From an uncultured Amylibacter sp. (GTDB lineage Bacteria; Pseudomonadota; Alphaproteobacteria; Rhodobacterales; Rhodobacteraceae): DNA of 64,000 nt. Below the pieces are notes generated by a model. That model was given only the letters and a program-made list of their open reading frames with translations, was not told where the DNA came from and ran no database searches. Shown here one piece after another: positions 1-8,802 of the stretch (position 1 is the first letter of the stretch; every line of letters begins with the position of its first letter). Both the position numbers and the translations under genes were made by a program. Where the stretch lies: positions 1-64,000 of the forward strand of contig CANMGS010000003.1 in NCBI GenBank assembly GCA_947497475.1. The letters run 5' to 3'.

Positions 1-83
1 ACCTTTAACTAAATATAATAAACCTAATATGAAATAAAACTTAGCCAATTTTATGGCATATATGAACGGCAGCTTTGTCCCCC

Positions 84-102
84 ATAGCTGACATTCAGCT
101 AT
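84..102. terminator. Hairpin downstream of the DUF4105 gene
   Basis: A perfect 8-bp inverted repeat (ATAGCTGA / TCAGCTAT, 3-nt loop) lies 17 bp past the stop codon of the minus-strand gene at 119. It has no T-run on either side, so it may be an mRNA 3'-end stabiliser rather than a classical terminator. Confidence 0.4.
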
Positions 103-118
103 AATCTGAACTTACCTA

Positions 119-1105
119 CTATTCCCGTATCACTACCGAATAACTCTGATCCACCTCTACACTCTGCCCCTTTTCCGTAATCGCGGCTCGTGCACGGATA
201 TCACCATATGGCTTTGACCAATTCAGCTCACCCATTTCTGCCAAAAGATCAGGCAGATAACCCGACGCTAAGATACGCCAATCAAATGGAACGATCTCAC
301 GATATACTTTGATCAAACTATAAACCACCGTTGTACAATTCGCTGTAATTGTATTGTAGAACTTAGGTGTTTTCGCATCCTGATTGGCTTTTTCTATATA
401 CCCCATAAACAAAGCCTTACGGCGTTCTGCTGTGGTTTTCAGTGGGTATAGATATACATCCTCTATCGGATCACGCGCATTGGTGCGCACACGAATAATG
501 TCATTTTCATCCGCCGCAATAATCGCCAATTCATATTGCTTAAAGAACCCGCCAATTGTGGAAAAGCTTTCATGTTGCTCTTTGCGAATTTCCACCGAAA
601 ATGCGATGCGCTGCCCATCTGCAAACCCAAAAGACATGATGGAATGGGAAATGGCTTCGCTGCCCCAATGTGATGCAATCAGATCAATGCTTTCAAGCTG
701 ATCCAAATCATACGTTCGGCTTTCCCATTTTTCGACAAAGTCATCGGATGTTGTCCAATCGAAGTTGCGAACATTGTTCAATGTGACCTGCGATCCCACA
801 ATATCTGCGGTGACTGTATGTGCAACCTCAGGCTTCCAAGCGCGGTTTAATTCTGGCGTAATACCAAACGTCCACCACCCCAGACTTAGAACCATAGCAA
901 TCAAGAAGCCTATGACAGATCGTTTTCGCCCTGATGCTTTGAAAGTGCCCCACAGGCAGAAAAATGCGAACAGCCCCCAAACAGCGATAAGCGGCCATTT
1001 TAAGGGCGCAAACCCTTGGTAGAACAATGCAATGGAAAACCAAGCGCCATATCCAATAATAACCAACGCAAAAACTGCGATCAAAATAAACTTAATAAAC
1101 TTCAT
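119..1105 (-). CDS. DUF4105 (Lnb N-terminal periplasmic domain-like) membrane protein
   Basis: A 328-residue protein with three hydrophobic segments in the first 80 residues (about 4-24, 36-54 and 62-80), followed by a soluble, presumably periplasmic, domain. The block ISHSIMSFGF (about 152-161) and the later NCTT segment (about 258) resemble the DUF4105 family, whose fold is related to cysteine/NlpC-like hydrolases. The cysteine in NCTT would then be a candidate catalytic residue; that is inference. It lies 17 bp downstream of the TDT transporter gene on the same strand and is probably co-transcribed with it. Substrate and physiological role are unknown. The start ATG matches the beginning of the first membrane segment. 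Confidence 0.75.
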   Translation of the reverse strand: MKFIKFILIAVFALVIIGYGAWFSIALFYQGFAPLKWPLIAVWGLFAFFCLWGTFKASGRKRSVIGFLIAMVLSLGWWTFGITPELNRAWKPEVAHTVTADIVGSQVTLNNVRNFDWTTSDDFVEKWESRTYDLDQLESIDLIASHWGSEAISHSIMSFGFADGQRIAFSVEIRKEQHESFSTIGGFFKQYELAIIAADENDIIRVRTNARDPIEDVYLYPLKTTAERRKALFMGYIEKANQDAKTPKFYNTITANCTTVVYSLIKVYREIVPFDWRILASGYLPDLLAEMGELNWSKPYGDIRARAAITEKGQSVEVDQSYSVVIRE

Positions 1106-1122
1106 AAAGAATACCTTATATT

Positions 1123-2085
1123 CTATACGACAGCAGCCCCTGTTGCATTTGCCAATTTACCAATCATCCAAAAATGATAAGTTTTCCATACAATATATGG
1201 AATAAGAAAAGTGGCCAATGTAAGACCAAAGATTGATGCCGCTTGAGAGATGCCACCAAATCCAGCCTCTACCCCCATCAACATCATTGTTGAAAACGCC
1301 GATAGTGGGAATGTAAAGCCACCCCATCCAGGGTTCCATCCACCTTTGGTCAAAAATCGCACAAACGGTACCATCGCAAGCGCCATTGCCAAAGCAGCGC
1401 TCCAAAACCAGAAATAAACATCCGTTGACCACACACCGTACGCGCCAGCACCATAAACCGATGTCGGCGCAAGGATAATGGCATAACTGGAATGAAGCGG
1501 CGCAGGTACATACCCTTTGGCAAGATTAACCAATGACATCAAAACAATGAACAAAAATGCTGGCATTGTCACAACCAAGATCAACATGCTGATATGCATA
1601 TATCCCAACATTGGCCCCGGAACGGCGGCAACGATAAACCCGATGAAAGGTAAAAATATAGGGGGTGTTATATTCTTTGAAATCTCTTTTGCCTGAATAA
1701 AGGCCCAGATGACGCAACCCATATAAAAGCAATGCAACACCAGACTGATCCACCAAATCACACGCGCCAGTTCAATATTTATGGGAATAAGATATGCTGA
1801 AATCACCATCAGGCACATTGACCCAGCAGAAACGGCACCACGTGCAGGAACAACCTTCATATCATCCAAAACCACAGATGGGCGTGCTATTATTTTGCAA
1901 AGATACGATGAAAAAGTGATGATAAACAAAGATAACGCAATAACAGAGATCGTTTCGCCAATCCACATTGGCACACCCCATATTTTTGCAGCAAAGCGCC
2001 ATGTCAGCCCAAGACCTAAGAAACCCAGTAAACATGGAAATAATGCAGGGGGCGTACGGCGCCAGAAACTCAATTTATCACTCAT
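1123..2085 (-). CDS. TDT-family (tellurite-resistance/dicarboxylate) transporter
   Basis: A 320-residue, almost entirely hydrophobic protein with about ten predicted membrane segments, the usual length and topology of the TehA/TDT family. Features typical of the family include the N-terminal RTPPALFPCLLGFLGLGLTW segment and the repeated aromatic/glycine helices. Known members carry dicarboxylates, sulfite or other small anions, or act as anion channels (TehA, SLAC1); the substrate cannot be read from the sequence. The gene is divergent from the agmatinase-like gene, with 60 bp between start codons, and is followed at once by the DUF4105 gene. No convincing Shine-Dalgarno sequence precedes the ATG. 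Confidence 0.8.
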   Translation of the reverse strand: MSDKLSFWRRTPPALFPCLLGFLGLGLTWRFAAKIWGVPMWIGETISVIALSLFIITFSSYLCKIIARPSVVLDDMKVVPARGAVSAGSMCLMVISAYLIPINIELARVIWWISLVLHCFYMGCVIWAFIQAKEISKNITPPIFLPFIGFIVAAVPGPMLGYMHISMLILVVTMPAFLFIVLMSLVNLAKGYVPAPLHSSYAIILAPTSVYGAGAYGVWSTDVYFWFWSAALAMALAMVPFVRFLTKGGWNPGWGGFTFPLSAFSTMMLMGVEAGFGGISQAASIFGLTLATFLIPYIVWKTYHFWMIGKLANATGAAVV

Positions 2086-2145
2086 AAGTTTGTATTGAAG
2101 TTTTATACGTCTTGCCGCAACTTAAAAATAATATGGGAGAGTAAA

Positions 2146-3105
2146 ATGACTAAGCACGGTTATGAAGCAGGTCGTCTGAACCTGCCCTTCGTTGGTATAT
2201 CTACATTCGCAAAGAAGCCTTATGTCGAAGACTGGGATAACTTCAAAGCGGATGTCGCTGTTTTGGGCGCACCCTTTGATTTTGGAACACAGTTTCGATC
2301 AGGCGCACGTTTTGGCCCGCGCGGTGTTCGCGAAGCCTCTACCCTATTCTCATTTGGCCATGCTGGCGCATATGATCATGAGGATGACGCCACATATCTG
2401 GGCGAAGACGTAAATATCGTCGATATGGGTGATGCAGATATCATCCATACAAAAACCGAAGCATCACATGCCAACATTGAACACGGTGTGCGCAAAGCTT
2501 TGGCTGCTGGCGCTATTCCCGTTACAATTGGCGGTGATCATTCCATTAATATCCCCTGTATCAATGCCTTTGATGATCAAGGTGATATTCATGTTCTGCA
2601 AATCGATGCCCACTTAGATTTCGTCGATGAACGCCACGGTGTACGCTACGGCCACGGCAATCCAATGCGTCGTGCAGCGGAAAAACCTTATGTCACAGGT
2701 TTATCGCAATTTGGCATTCGCAATGTTAGCTCTACCGCAAAAGAGGGCTATGAAGCAGCACGTGAAATGGGATCAGACATTCAATCTGTGCGCCAAATTC
2801 GCAAAATGGGTATTGAGGCCGCAGCCGCGCGCATTCCATCAGGCGCACGTGTTTATGTAACGATAGATATCGATGCATTTTGCCCCTCTATCGCCCCCGG
2901 CACAGGAACACCCAGCCATGGTGGGTTCTTGTACTATGAAATATTAGAGCTGCTGCAATCCGTTGCCAAAAACCACGATGTTGTTGGTATTGATCTGGTC
3001 GAAGTCGCCCCTGATTATGATCCAACGGGGTCTACATCCATACTGGCCGCCCAAATCCTGATGAACTTCTTAGGGTTCATTTTCCATGCAAAGGCCACCT
3101 CTTAA
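2146..3105 (+). CDS. speB: Agmatinase/ureohydrolase-family protein
   Basis: A 319-residue member of the arginase/agmatinase family of binuclear manganese hydrolases, which release urea from guanidino compounds. The metal-ligand motifs are all present: GGDHS (129-133), DAHLD (154-158) and DIDAFCPS (241-248). The expected product would be putrescine if the substrate is agmatine, but guanidinobutyrase and related activities share these motifs, so specificity is unproven. The start at 2146 was chosen because a GGAGA Shine-Dalgarno sequence lies 5 bp upstream; the reading frame stays open for 17 more codons upstream without a ribosome site. It heads a probable operon with the small membrane protein, cupin and desaturase genes that follow with almost no spacing. 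Confidence 0.85.
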   Translation: MTKHGYEAGRLNLPFVGISTFAKKPYVEDWDNFKADVAVLGAPFDFGTQFRSGARFGPRGVREASTLFSFGHAGAYDHEDDATYLGEDVNIVDMGDADIIHTKTEASHANIEHGVRKALAAGAIPVTIGGDHSINIPCINAFDDQGDIHVLQIDAHLDFVDERHGVRYGHGNPMRRAAEKPYVTGLSQFGIRNVSSTAKEGYEAAREMGSDIQSVRQIRKMGIEAAAARIPSGARVYVTIDIDAFCPSIAPGTGTPSHGGFLYYEILELLQSVAKNHDVVGIDLVEVAPDYDPTGSTSILAAQILMNFLGFIFHAKATS

Positions 3106-3106
3106 T

Positions 3107-3451
3107 ATGCTTGATACTGTTTCGCATATCTTGGGTATCATAACCTCGCTCATTGCTATCTTTGGCGCAGGATATGCGTACCGCGAATATCAAACACAAA
3201 AGAGACAATGGGCGTTAAAAACAAAACGATTGGTAAAACACCTGAAAGAAGCACCAGGCACATATGGATCTGATGACAAAGGGCAACGTACCACATTGCA
3301 TCTGATCCGATATGTTGGTTTGACAGAAGATGAAATCTTAAAGATCAGCTTTGACAATGACAGCATTCAACGTTCTGTCTCTAAAGGAAAATCTGGCAAG
3401 TCTGAAGATTTGTTATTTGAATATCGCAATAACACGACGTCAAAGGAATAA
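3107..3451 (+). CDS. Small protein with an N-terminal membrane segment, unknown function
   Basis: A 114-residue protein starting with one hydrophobic segment (about 5-24, HILGIITSLIAIFGAGYAY) and continuing as a basic, charged cytoplasmic domain. It is not recognised as a named family. The ATG at 3107 follows the agmatinase stop by 1 bp; an in-frame ATG at 3086 would overlap that gene by 20 bp and is less likely. Its position inside a tight cluster (ureohydrolase, this gene, cupin, desaturase) argues that it is translated. Confidence 0.55.
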   Translation: MLDTVSHILGIITSLIAIFGAGYAYREYQTQKRQWALKTKRLVKHLKEAPGTYGSDDKGQRTTLHLIRYVGLTEDEILKISFDNDSIQRSVSKGKSGKSEDLLFEYRNNTTSKE

Positions 3452-3459
3452 GACCTAAT

Positions 3460-3867
3460 ATGAACCCTAAAAGCATTATAGAAACCCTAAATCTGCAACC
3501 ACACCCCGAAGGCGGTTGGTATGGTGAAACATGGCGTGGCAATGAAAAACCGCGTGCGTCAGGAACCTCTATCTATTTTTTGCTAGAAGAACATCAATCC
3601 AGCGATTGGCATAAAGTCGATGCCGTGGAAATCTGGCATTGGTATGCGGGCAGTCCGATGGAGCTACACATCAATGATGGAGGTGATACGCGGGTTGAAA
3701 TACTTGGGCCAGATGTCACGGGTGATCAACGCCCCCAACGCATTGTTCCCAAGGATGCGTGGCAAAAATCCATTCCCAAAGGCGGTTGGGTTTTGGTGGG
3801 TTGCACTGTTTCGCCTGGGTTCGAATTTACAGGGTTCGAATTGGCTGAGAAAGGTTGGGAACCTTAA
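3460..3867 (+). CDS. DUF985-type cupin protein
   Basis: A 135-residue protein with the signature of the DUF985 cupin family: the opening LxPHPEGGWY block (about residues 11-21), the SxYFLL strand, the core W-H-x-V-x-x-x-E-x-W-H-W-Y-x-G-x-P motif (about 49-66), and the C-terminal WVLVGCTVSPGFEFTGFEL strand (about 110-128). Family members are small single-domain cupins, some described as sugar-binding or isomerase-like; catalytic function is generally unassigned. Its TAA stop overlaps the next gene's ATG (TAATG), which indicates translational coupling with the desaturase. Confidence 0.8.
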   Translation: MNPKSIIETLNLQPHPEGGWYGETWRGNEKPRASGTSIYFLLEEHQSSDWHKVDAVEIWHWYAGSPMELHINDGGDTRVEILGPDVTGDQRPQRIVPKDAWQKSIPKGGWVLVGCTVSPGFEFTGFELAEKGWEP

Positions 3868-4757
3868 TGGATCACAAAACATTCCTCAGCCAATTAGATA
3901 CAGACCAACGCGCATCGTTGACGGAAAAACGCGATGCACCTGCCCTGATACACTTAGGGCTGTATTGGTCTGTGATGATTGGCTTGGGTCTGTATATCGT
4001 ATCTGGATTGCCAATGTGGTGGATATTATTACTGCCACTTGGGATCATGATCGCTTTTCATTTTACACTGCTGCATGAAACCGTTCATTCAACACCTTTT
4101 AAAACTGAAATCTTGAATAAGATTACTGGGCGGATCAGTTCCCTAATCATCATCCTGCCTATGGATTGGTTCCGATATTTCCACCTAGCCCATCATCGTT
4201 ACACCAATGATCCTGACAAAGACCCTGAATTGAAGTCAGATAAACCTGAAACGCTGGGGCAATACCTGTGGCATATCTCTGGGTTGCCCATCTGGTCTGG
4301 CAACATCAGAAAACTGATTAAAAACGCCACCCGCGCAAACAATGACCCCTATGTGCCAGCAAAAGGTAAAGACAAGATCAGGAAAGAAGCGCGCGTAATG
4401 TTGGCGCTTTATACCTTAATTATCATCGCAGCCTTGCTAGGGAATATCTGGATTTTCTGGTGCTGGATCGTACCATCCCTATTGGGCCAACCTTTCTTGC
4501 GCCTTTACCTATTGGCCGAGCACGGACGCTGCCCGCCAGTGGCCAATATGTTTGAAAACACCCGCACCACATTCACCAATCGTATCGTGCGGTTTTTAGC
4601 ATGGAACATGCCCTATCATATTGAACACCATACATACCCATCTGTACCGTTTCACAAACTTCCTGCATTGCATGATTTGGTCAAAGAGGAATTGCGTGTC
4701 ACATCAAACGGGTATGTAGAGTTTAATAAGAAATATGTTGAGGGTATCACCTCGTAA
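3867..4757 (+). CDS. Membrane fatty acid desaturase-family protein
   Basis: A 296-residue integral membrane protein with the three histidine boxes of the di-iron desaturase/hydroxylase superfamily: HETVH, HLAHH and HIEHH. Hydrophobic segments lie before the first box and between the second and third boxes. Such enzymes desaturate or hydroxylate acyl chains, alkanes or carotenoids at the inner membrane; the short length fits small bacterial desaturases, but the substrate is not determinable. The ATG at 3867 overlaps the cupin stop codon. A TTG 12 bp upstream is also in frame, but the ATG is better placed behind the GAAAGG at 3849-3854. Confidence 0.8.
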   Translation: MDHKTFLSQLDTDQRASLTEKRDAPALIHLGLYWSVMIGLGLYIVSGLPMWWILLLPLGIMIAFHFTLLHETVHSTPFKTEILNKITGRISSLIIILPMDWFRYFHLAHHRYTNDPDKDPELKSDKPETLGQYLWHISGLPIWSGNIRKLIKNATRANNDPYVPAKGKDKIRKEARVMLALYTLIIIAALLGNIWIFWCWIVPSLLGQPFLRLYLLAEHGRCPPVANMFENTRTTFTNRIVRFLAWNMPYHIEHHTYPSVPFHKLPALHDLVKEELRVTSNGYVEFNKKYVEGITS

Positions 4758-4763
4758 TATCCA

Positions 4764-4952
4764 TTACTTATCAGAGGGCTTTGGCGCAGGTTGATCTTTG
4801 GGCGACTTCACCGTCAGAAACCCTGTAAACACCTCTTCTTTAGGGAATTGTAAGCTTGGCCAATACAAGCCGTCATTCGCATAAGATGGTGCAGAAGCGC
4901 ATAGAGTTAGAACAAGTGTTGTTAGGCAATATTTTTTAAAAGTATGTATCAT
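4764..4952 (-). CDS. Small secreted protein, unknown
   Basis: A 62-residue peptide with a typical Sec signal: basic start MIHTFKK, hydrophobic core, and a likely cut after SYA, leaving a mature part of only about 38 residues rich in proline and lysine. The start at 4952 has a good Shine-Dalgarno sequence (GGAGA, 5 bp spacing); a longer frame to 5003 has none. No family is recognised. It runs convergent to the desaturase gene and lies downstream of the AraC regulator on the same strand. Confidence 0.55.
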   Translation of the reverse strand: MIHTFKKYCLTTLVLTLCASAPSYANDGLYWPSLQFPKEEVFTGFLTVKSPKDQPAPKPSDK

Positions 4953-5072
4953 CGTTTTCTCCGAAGTTTGTGTTCGAAGACAGGTTTGACAAAACAAACG
5001 CACATACTCTCCTTCATTTTAAAATCGACGAGAGTTTTTCAAAAATGACTGTTCTTTTTAAAATCAATAAGT

Positions 5073-6068
5073 CTAACGACTGCGGTATTCGCGTGGGCTT
5101 TTACCTGTTTGTTGACGAAAGGCTTTGTTGAAAGGGCCAAGAGAAGAGAACCCAATATCATAAGCAATCTCAAGGATCGACCGATTGGATTGTTCTGGAT
5201 CATCAAGAACTTGCATGGCTGCTGTAATGCGATAGCCATTTATAAAGGTTGAAAAATTACGGAACTCCAAGTCCTGATTAATCACAACCCGTAGTTGGTG
5301 TTCGGGCAGCTTGATCTTTTGCGCCAATGAACCAATAGTTAATCCCTCTTCACGCCAAACTTCTTCATCCATCGCTTGCATTAATTTCGCAATAAGCTGT
5401 TTGTTCTTTTGTGATGAGGCTTTGTTGTTTTTGGGTTGCTCTGCACTGACCCATATTCTCGAATTTGCGCCCAATACCCAAATACCAAAGACTGTCCCCA
5501 ATAAAAGGAATGCTGCCGCATGCAAAACAAAGATAAACTGTGGAACATCTGCATCCTTAAAAGACACCTCTACGGCAGAGATCACAAGACCAAAGAGCGT
5601 CATTGCCACAACGAACCACAACCGAAATACGCGCCTTTCAGCAACCAGATCATCAGCGCTTGTTATGACCACTAGAACCAACAAAGCGACGTGCAAGACA
5701 ATATCGATGATATTCACGGCTGTGCCCAAAATGGGCAATATCCCTGAAAATAGACTGATAATGGCGGTGAGACCCGTTATAAGTAACCAAGGCCATTTTC
5801 CCTCTATGCGATCAAAGAGAATTTCCAGAACCGCCCATGTAAAGGTAAATGGGATCAGTTTTGCTGCAAAAATAAATATGGGTTCAATTGGCTCAATAAG
5901 CGTTTCCAAACTGGGACTAGAAACAATCACATAACCAGCTGTTGAAATCAGAAATAGGACAAGTGCGGTTTTTTTACGAAGTGGCACATCACCCGTAAGC
6001 AACGCAATCAGGATCAACAAGCCACAGCCCAAGCCAGCACCGCGCAGTATCAAATCCAACTCTTGCAC
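5073..6068 (-). CDS. Membrane-anchored AraC-family transcriptional regulator
   Basis: A 331-residue protein with two parts. Residues 1 to about 205 hold roughly seven hydrophobic helices. The C-terminal part (about 240-331) is an AraC/XylS double helix-turn-helix, recognisable from LTIGSLAQKIKLPEHQLR and ILEIAYDIGFSSLGPFNKAF, ending in the characteristic KSPREYR. The design implies a signal sensed in or at the membrane and DNA bound at the cytoplasmic face. No neighbouring target is obvious; the nearest genes are the small secreted protein downstream and rlmE upstream. Function is inferred from architecture only. Confidence 0.8.
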   Translation of the reverse strand: MQELDLILRGAGLGCGLLILIALLTGDVPLRKKTALVLFLISTAGYVIVSSPSLETLIEPIEPIFIFAAKLIPFTFTWAVLEILFDRIEGKWPWLLITGLTAIISLFSGILPILGTAVNIIDIVLHVALLVLVVITSADDLVAERRVFRLWFVVAMTLFGLVISAVEVSFKDADVPQFIFVLHAAAFLLLGTVFGIWVLGANSRIWVSAEQPKNNKASSQKNKQLIAKLMQAMDEEVWREEGLTIGSLAQKIKLPEHQLRVVINQDLEFRNFSTFINGYRITAAMQVLDDPEQSNRSILEIAYDIGFSSLGPFNKAFRQQTGKSPREYRSR

Positions 6069-6395
6069 ATAAGCCCCCTATTGCATCCGAACCCATATTA
6101 AATCTAACAGGATTTCATCTGCATTGGGAACCAATATATACGAACGACATGGCAATTCCCCCGACAGTATTTCTATCTGCTAGGCGATCTTTACAAGTAT
6201 CTTTAGGAAAGGTGGCGCCACCGAAGTGTAGATATATGCCTGACAGGGGTTTTAATCCTGCACTTACTTTAACCAGTTATTTCAGAGCTTTCGCATTTGA
6301 TGCTGTCACACACCCTTTAAAAGCCATAGTCCACTTTGTTGCAACGGGATCAGTATGGTTTGAAAAAGGTTAAAACGGGATTAGATATGCGTGCG
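6069..6395. other. 327-bp gap between AraC and rlmE; no gene supported
   Basis: The stretch has no tRNA, no clear terminator and no convincing coding sequence. A 74-codon frame on the plus strand (6149-6373) lacks a ribosome binding site and has no familiar composition. It must hold the promoter of the AraC gene near 6070-6130. Confidence 0.5.
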
Positions 6396-7103
6396 CTACC
6401 CTCGGAACCCAGTTGCGACCACAAATTTTTCAGAACTGTTTGAACGGCTACTAGGCGGCTTTACATTTGCGACTTTCTTGAACTTCTCTTTCAAGATTTT
6501 CTGCAATTCACCCTCGGCCCCACCTGCCAGAACTTTGGCAACGAATGTGCCGCCTTCATCCAGAACTTCGAACGCAAAATAAGCAGCAGCTTCGCACAGA
6601 TTCATAATACGCAGATGGTCGGTTTGTTTGTGACCAGAGCTGGCAGCCGCCATATCAGACATCACAACGTCAGCTTTACCACCCAGCCATTCTTTGACTT
6701 TGTCGTCCGCCCCTTCGTCCAGAAAATCCAAAACGTGGATTTCAGAACCAGGAATAGGATCAACCTCTTGCAAATCCACACCAAGGATTGTGCCGATGGC
6801 TTTGCCTTTGCGTTCGCCCAAAGCATTCACGCGCGGAGCTGCAACTTGGATCCAACCACCAGGGGCGCAGCCAAGATCAACCACACGAGCGCCAGGAATT
6901 AGAAAGCGGTATTTATCGTCCAATTCCATAATTTTATAAGCAGCTCGCCCACGGTATCCCTCTTTTTGTGCGCGTTGCACATAAGGGTCGTTCAACTGGC
7001 GATCCAACCAAAGCGTCGATGACAAACGGCGGCCTTTGGCACTTTTTACGCGCGTGCGCAGGTCTCGTTGACCGCGTCCTGAACTGCCTTTTTCTTTTGC
7101 CAT
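6396..7103 (-). CDS. rlmE: 23S rRNA (uridine(2552)-2'-O)-methyltransferase
   Basis: A 235-residue RlmE/FtsJ protein, which methylates the ribose of U2552 in 23S rRNA using S-adenosylmethionine. The SAM-binding motif [11 protein letters not shown] lies at 74-84. The K-D-K-E catalytic tetrad can be traced in AAYK (K57), [16 protein letters not shown] and SSEKFVV. The basic N-terminal extension ([17 protein letters not shown]) is typical of alphaproteobacterial members. An AGGA sits about 10 bp before the ATG. It follows the ppx/gppA gene on the same strand with 84 bp between, a neighbourhood common in this order. Confidence 0.93.
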   Translation of the reverse strand: MAKEKGSSGRGQRDLRTRVKSAKGRRLSSTLWLDRQLNDPYVQRAQKEGYRGRAAYKIMELDDKYRFLIPGARVVDLGCAPGGWIQVAAPRVNALGERKGKAIGTILGVDLQEVDPIPGSEIHVLDFLDEGADDKVKEWLGGKADVVMSDMAAASSGHKQTDHLRIMNLCEAAAYFAFEVLDEGGTFVAKVLAGGAEGELQKILKEKFKKVANVKPPSSRSNSSEKFVVATGFRG

Positions 7104-7187
7104 TGTTCTATCGTCCTACAATATCACGGGTGTTTTGCCCAATTTGGCACCCGTTTACTCTGGTTCATGTGATAAAGGCAATCAGCT

Positions 7188-8297
7188 TTAGCTAACTTGT
7201 TTCTCTGCCATTTGCGAATACAGTAAGCCTTCGCGCAACCCGCGATCGGCAACTGTTAGTTTATCCGTTGGGAAAACCCGCAGCACGCCCTGTAAAATGG
7301 CAGCGCCCGACATGATCAATTCGCAACGGTCATTGCCGATACATGCGGCTTTGCGGCGGCCATCAAGACCAAGACGCAGGTATTCTTGGGTGACTTGTTC
7401 CACCTCATCAGCAGACATGGATACACCGTCAATCTGTGTGCGTTCATACCGTTTTAGACCTTTGAACGAGGCCGCAACAGTTGTCACGGTGCCAGAGGTA
7501 CCGACGATTTGGAAACTATCGCGTATTTTAGGGTCTGAGAAATCCAGTTTATCGCCGAAATCATAAACGGCATCTTCAAAGGTGCAGGACATCAATGCGA
7601 AACGGGCGGCATCATCATCCACATCGCCAAATTGATCATTCAATGTGGCAACACCTAACGGCACAGAAATCCAATCTGTGATCTGCGCCCCTTCTGGGCC
7701 GCATTTATTGGTTTTCTCGCAGCAGACTTTCAAATTGCGCAATGCATCAGAGCGGTCTTCTGGTTTCACGCCTGATAAATCGATCCATGCAAGTTCCGTT
7801 GATCCCCCGCCAATATCCAGAACCAGCAATTTTTCTGTTTCAGGTGCCACATGCGGCGCACAGCTGACACAGGCCAAACGTGCCTCTTCTGCGGGGCGGA
7901 TAATCTCAAGCTGTAATCCTGTGCGGGCTTTCACTTGTTTGACAAAGTTTTTGCCATTCTTGGCACGGCGGCAGGCTTCGGTTGCCACAAGACGCGAATT
8001 TACAACGCCGTGGGCTTTCAATTTCTTCTGACAGATATGCAGCGCTTGGATCGTACGGTTGATGGCTGCACGCGATAATGTGCCATGTTCTTCAAGTCCT
8101 TTGCCCAAGTGCACAGGCTTTGAAAAGGCATCCACCACTTCAAATTCGTCCCCATCAGGGCGCGCAATCAGCATTCTGCAAGAATTCGTTCCAAGGTCCA
8201 ATGCAGCGAATAATTCACCGACATCTGGCTTAGGTTTCTTGTGACGACGCCTATGTGCAAAAAAATTTGCTTTTTTCGCCCTTTCCGCTGGCATCAT
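7188..8297 (-). CDS. Ppx/GppA-family phosphatase
   Basis: A 369-residue exopolyphosphatase/guanosine pentaphosphate phosphatase homologue of the actin-like (ASKHA) fold. The two phosphate-binding loops are visible: ALDLGTNSCRML (32-43) and VLDIGGGSTELAW (about 158-170), plus the GTSGT loop. It is the short form, lacking the extra C-terminal domains of E. coli Ppx, so it cannot be assigned to Ppx or GppA alone. The N-terminal 28 residues are very basic (RRRHKKPKP), possibly for nucleic-acid or polyphosphate contact (inference). AGGAG precedes the tandem ATG codons; the second (8294) has the better spacing. Confidence 0.88.
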   Translation of the reverse strand: MMPAERAKKANFFAHRRRHKKPKPDVGELFAALDLGTNSCRMLIARPDGDEFEVVDAFSKPVHLGKGLEEHGTLSRAAINRTIQALHICQKKLKAHGVVNSRLVATEACRRAKNGKNFVKQVKARTGLQLEIIRPAEEARLACVSCAPHVAPETEKLLVLDIGGGSTELAWIDLSGVKPEDRSDALRNLKVCCEKTNKCGPEGAQITDWISVPLGVATLNDQFGDVDDDAARFALMSCTFEDAVYDFGDKLDFSDPKIRDSFQIVGTSGTVTTVAASFKGLKRYERTQIDGVSMSADEVEQVTQEYLRLGLDGRRKAACIGNDRCELIMSGAAILQGVLRVFPTDKLTVADRGLREGLLYSQMAEKQVS

Positions 8298-8467
8298 TCG
8301 CTCCTAAGTAACATTAATATGACGATACGCGCGGTCTGATTTTATTACAAGGTAGTTTGCGCAACGTTAAAACATAATTCTGTCGTTTCTAAAGGGTTCG
8401 AAGTCGAAAAACGGCGTCGGAATCAGCACAAACCAAGATACGGCTAAAACATAAAGAGGAATTCAAC

Positions 8468-8767
8468 ATGCCAGACGTAACAATAGTATATTGGCGCGAT
8501 ATCCCTGCCCAAGTGATTGTGGGCAAAGGACGCCGCGGCGCAAAAGTTCAACTGCCAGAGCGGTTTGAGCAAGCTATTGACCGTTGTGCGATGAAAATCG
8601 ACGCTAAAGATTCAGACGCTTACTTGGCAGAATGGCGCAAAGCAGAGCCTTATCCATTAGACGGTGAGCAAGGTGAAGTAGCAGCAGCGGAAGCAGCGCG
8701 TTTGGATGTTGAATACGACCAAGAGAAGATTAAAGAGCTGATCGCAAGCGACGGCTGGGAAAAGTGA
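8468..8767 (+). CDS. 'Virulence factor' domain protein of the C1 operon
   Basis: A 99-residue protein recognised as the small 'Virulence_fact' domain family (VxxVYWRDIPAQVIV start, GRRGAKVQLPERFEQAIDRCAM core). In Rhodobacterales it is repeatedly found next to methylene-THF reductase-like and corrinoid methyltransferase genes, as here, so a role in corrinoid-dependent C1 metabolism is more likely than virulence; the biochemical function is unknown. A good AGAGGA ribosome site lies 7 bp upstream. The stop overlaps a possible GTG start of the next gene (GTGA), suggesting coupling. Confidence 0.85.
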   Translation: MPDVTIVYWRDIPAQVIVGKGRRGAKVQLPERFEQAIDRCAMKIDAKDSDAYLAEWRKAEPYPLDGEQGEVAAAEAARLDVEYDQEKIKELIASDGWEK

Positions 8768-8802
8768 CCAAGGATATCCCCTTGTTAGAAAGGTTAAAGA
8801 AC

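Noticed and set aside
6149-6373. 74-codon frame upstream of rlmE
   Set aside because: No ribosome binding site, no recognisable family, and composition unlike neighbouring genes; treated as a chance frame.
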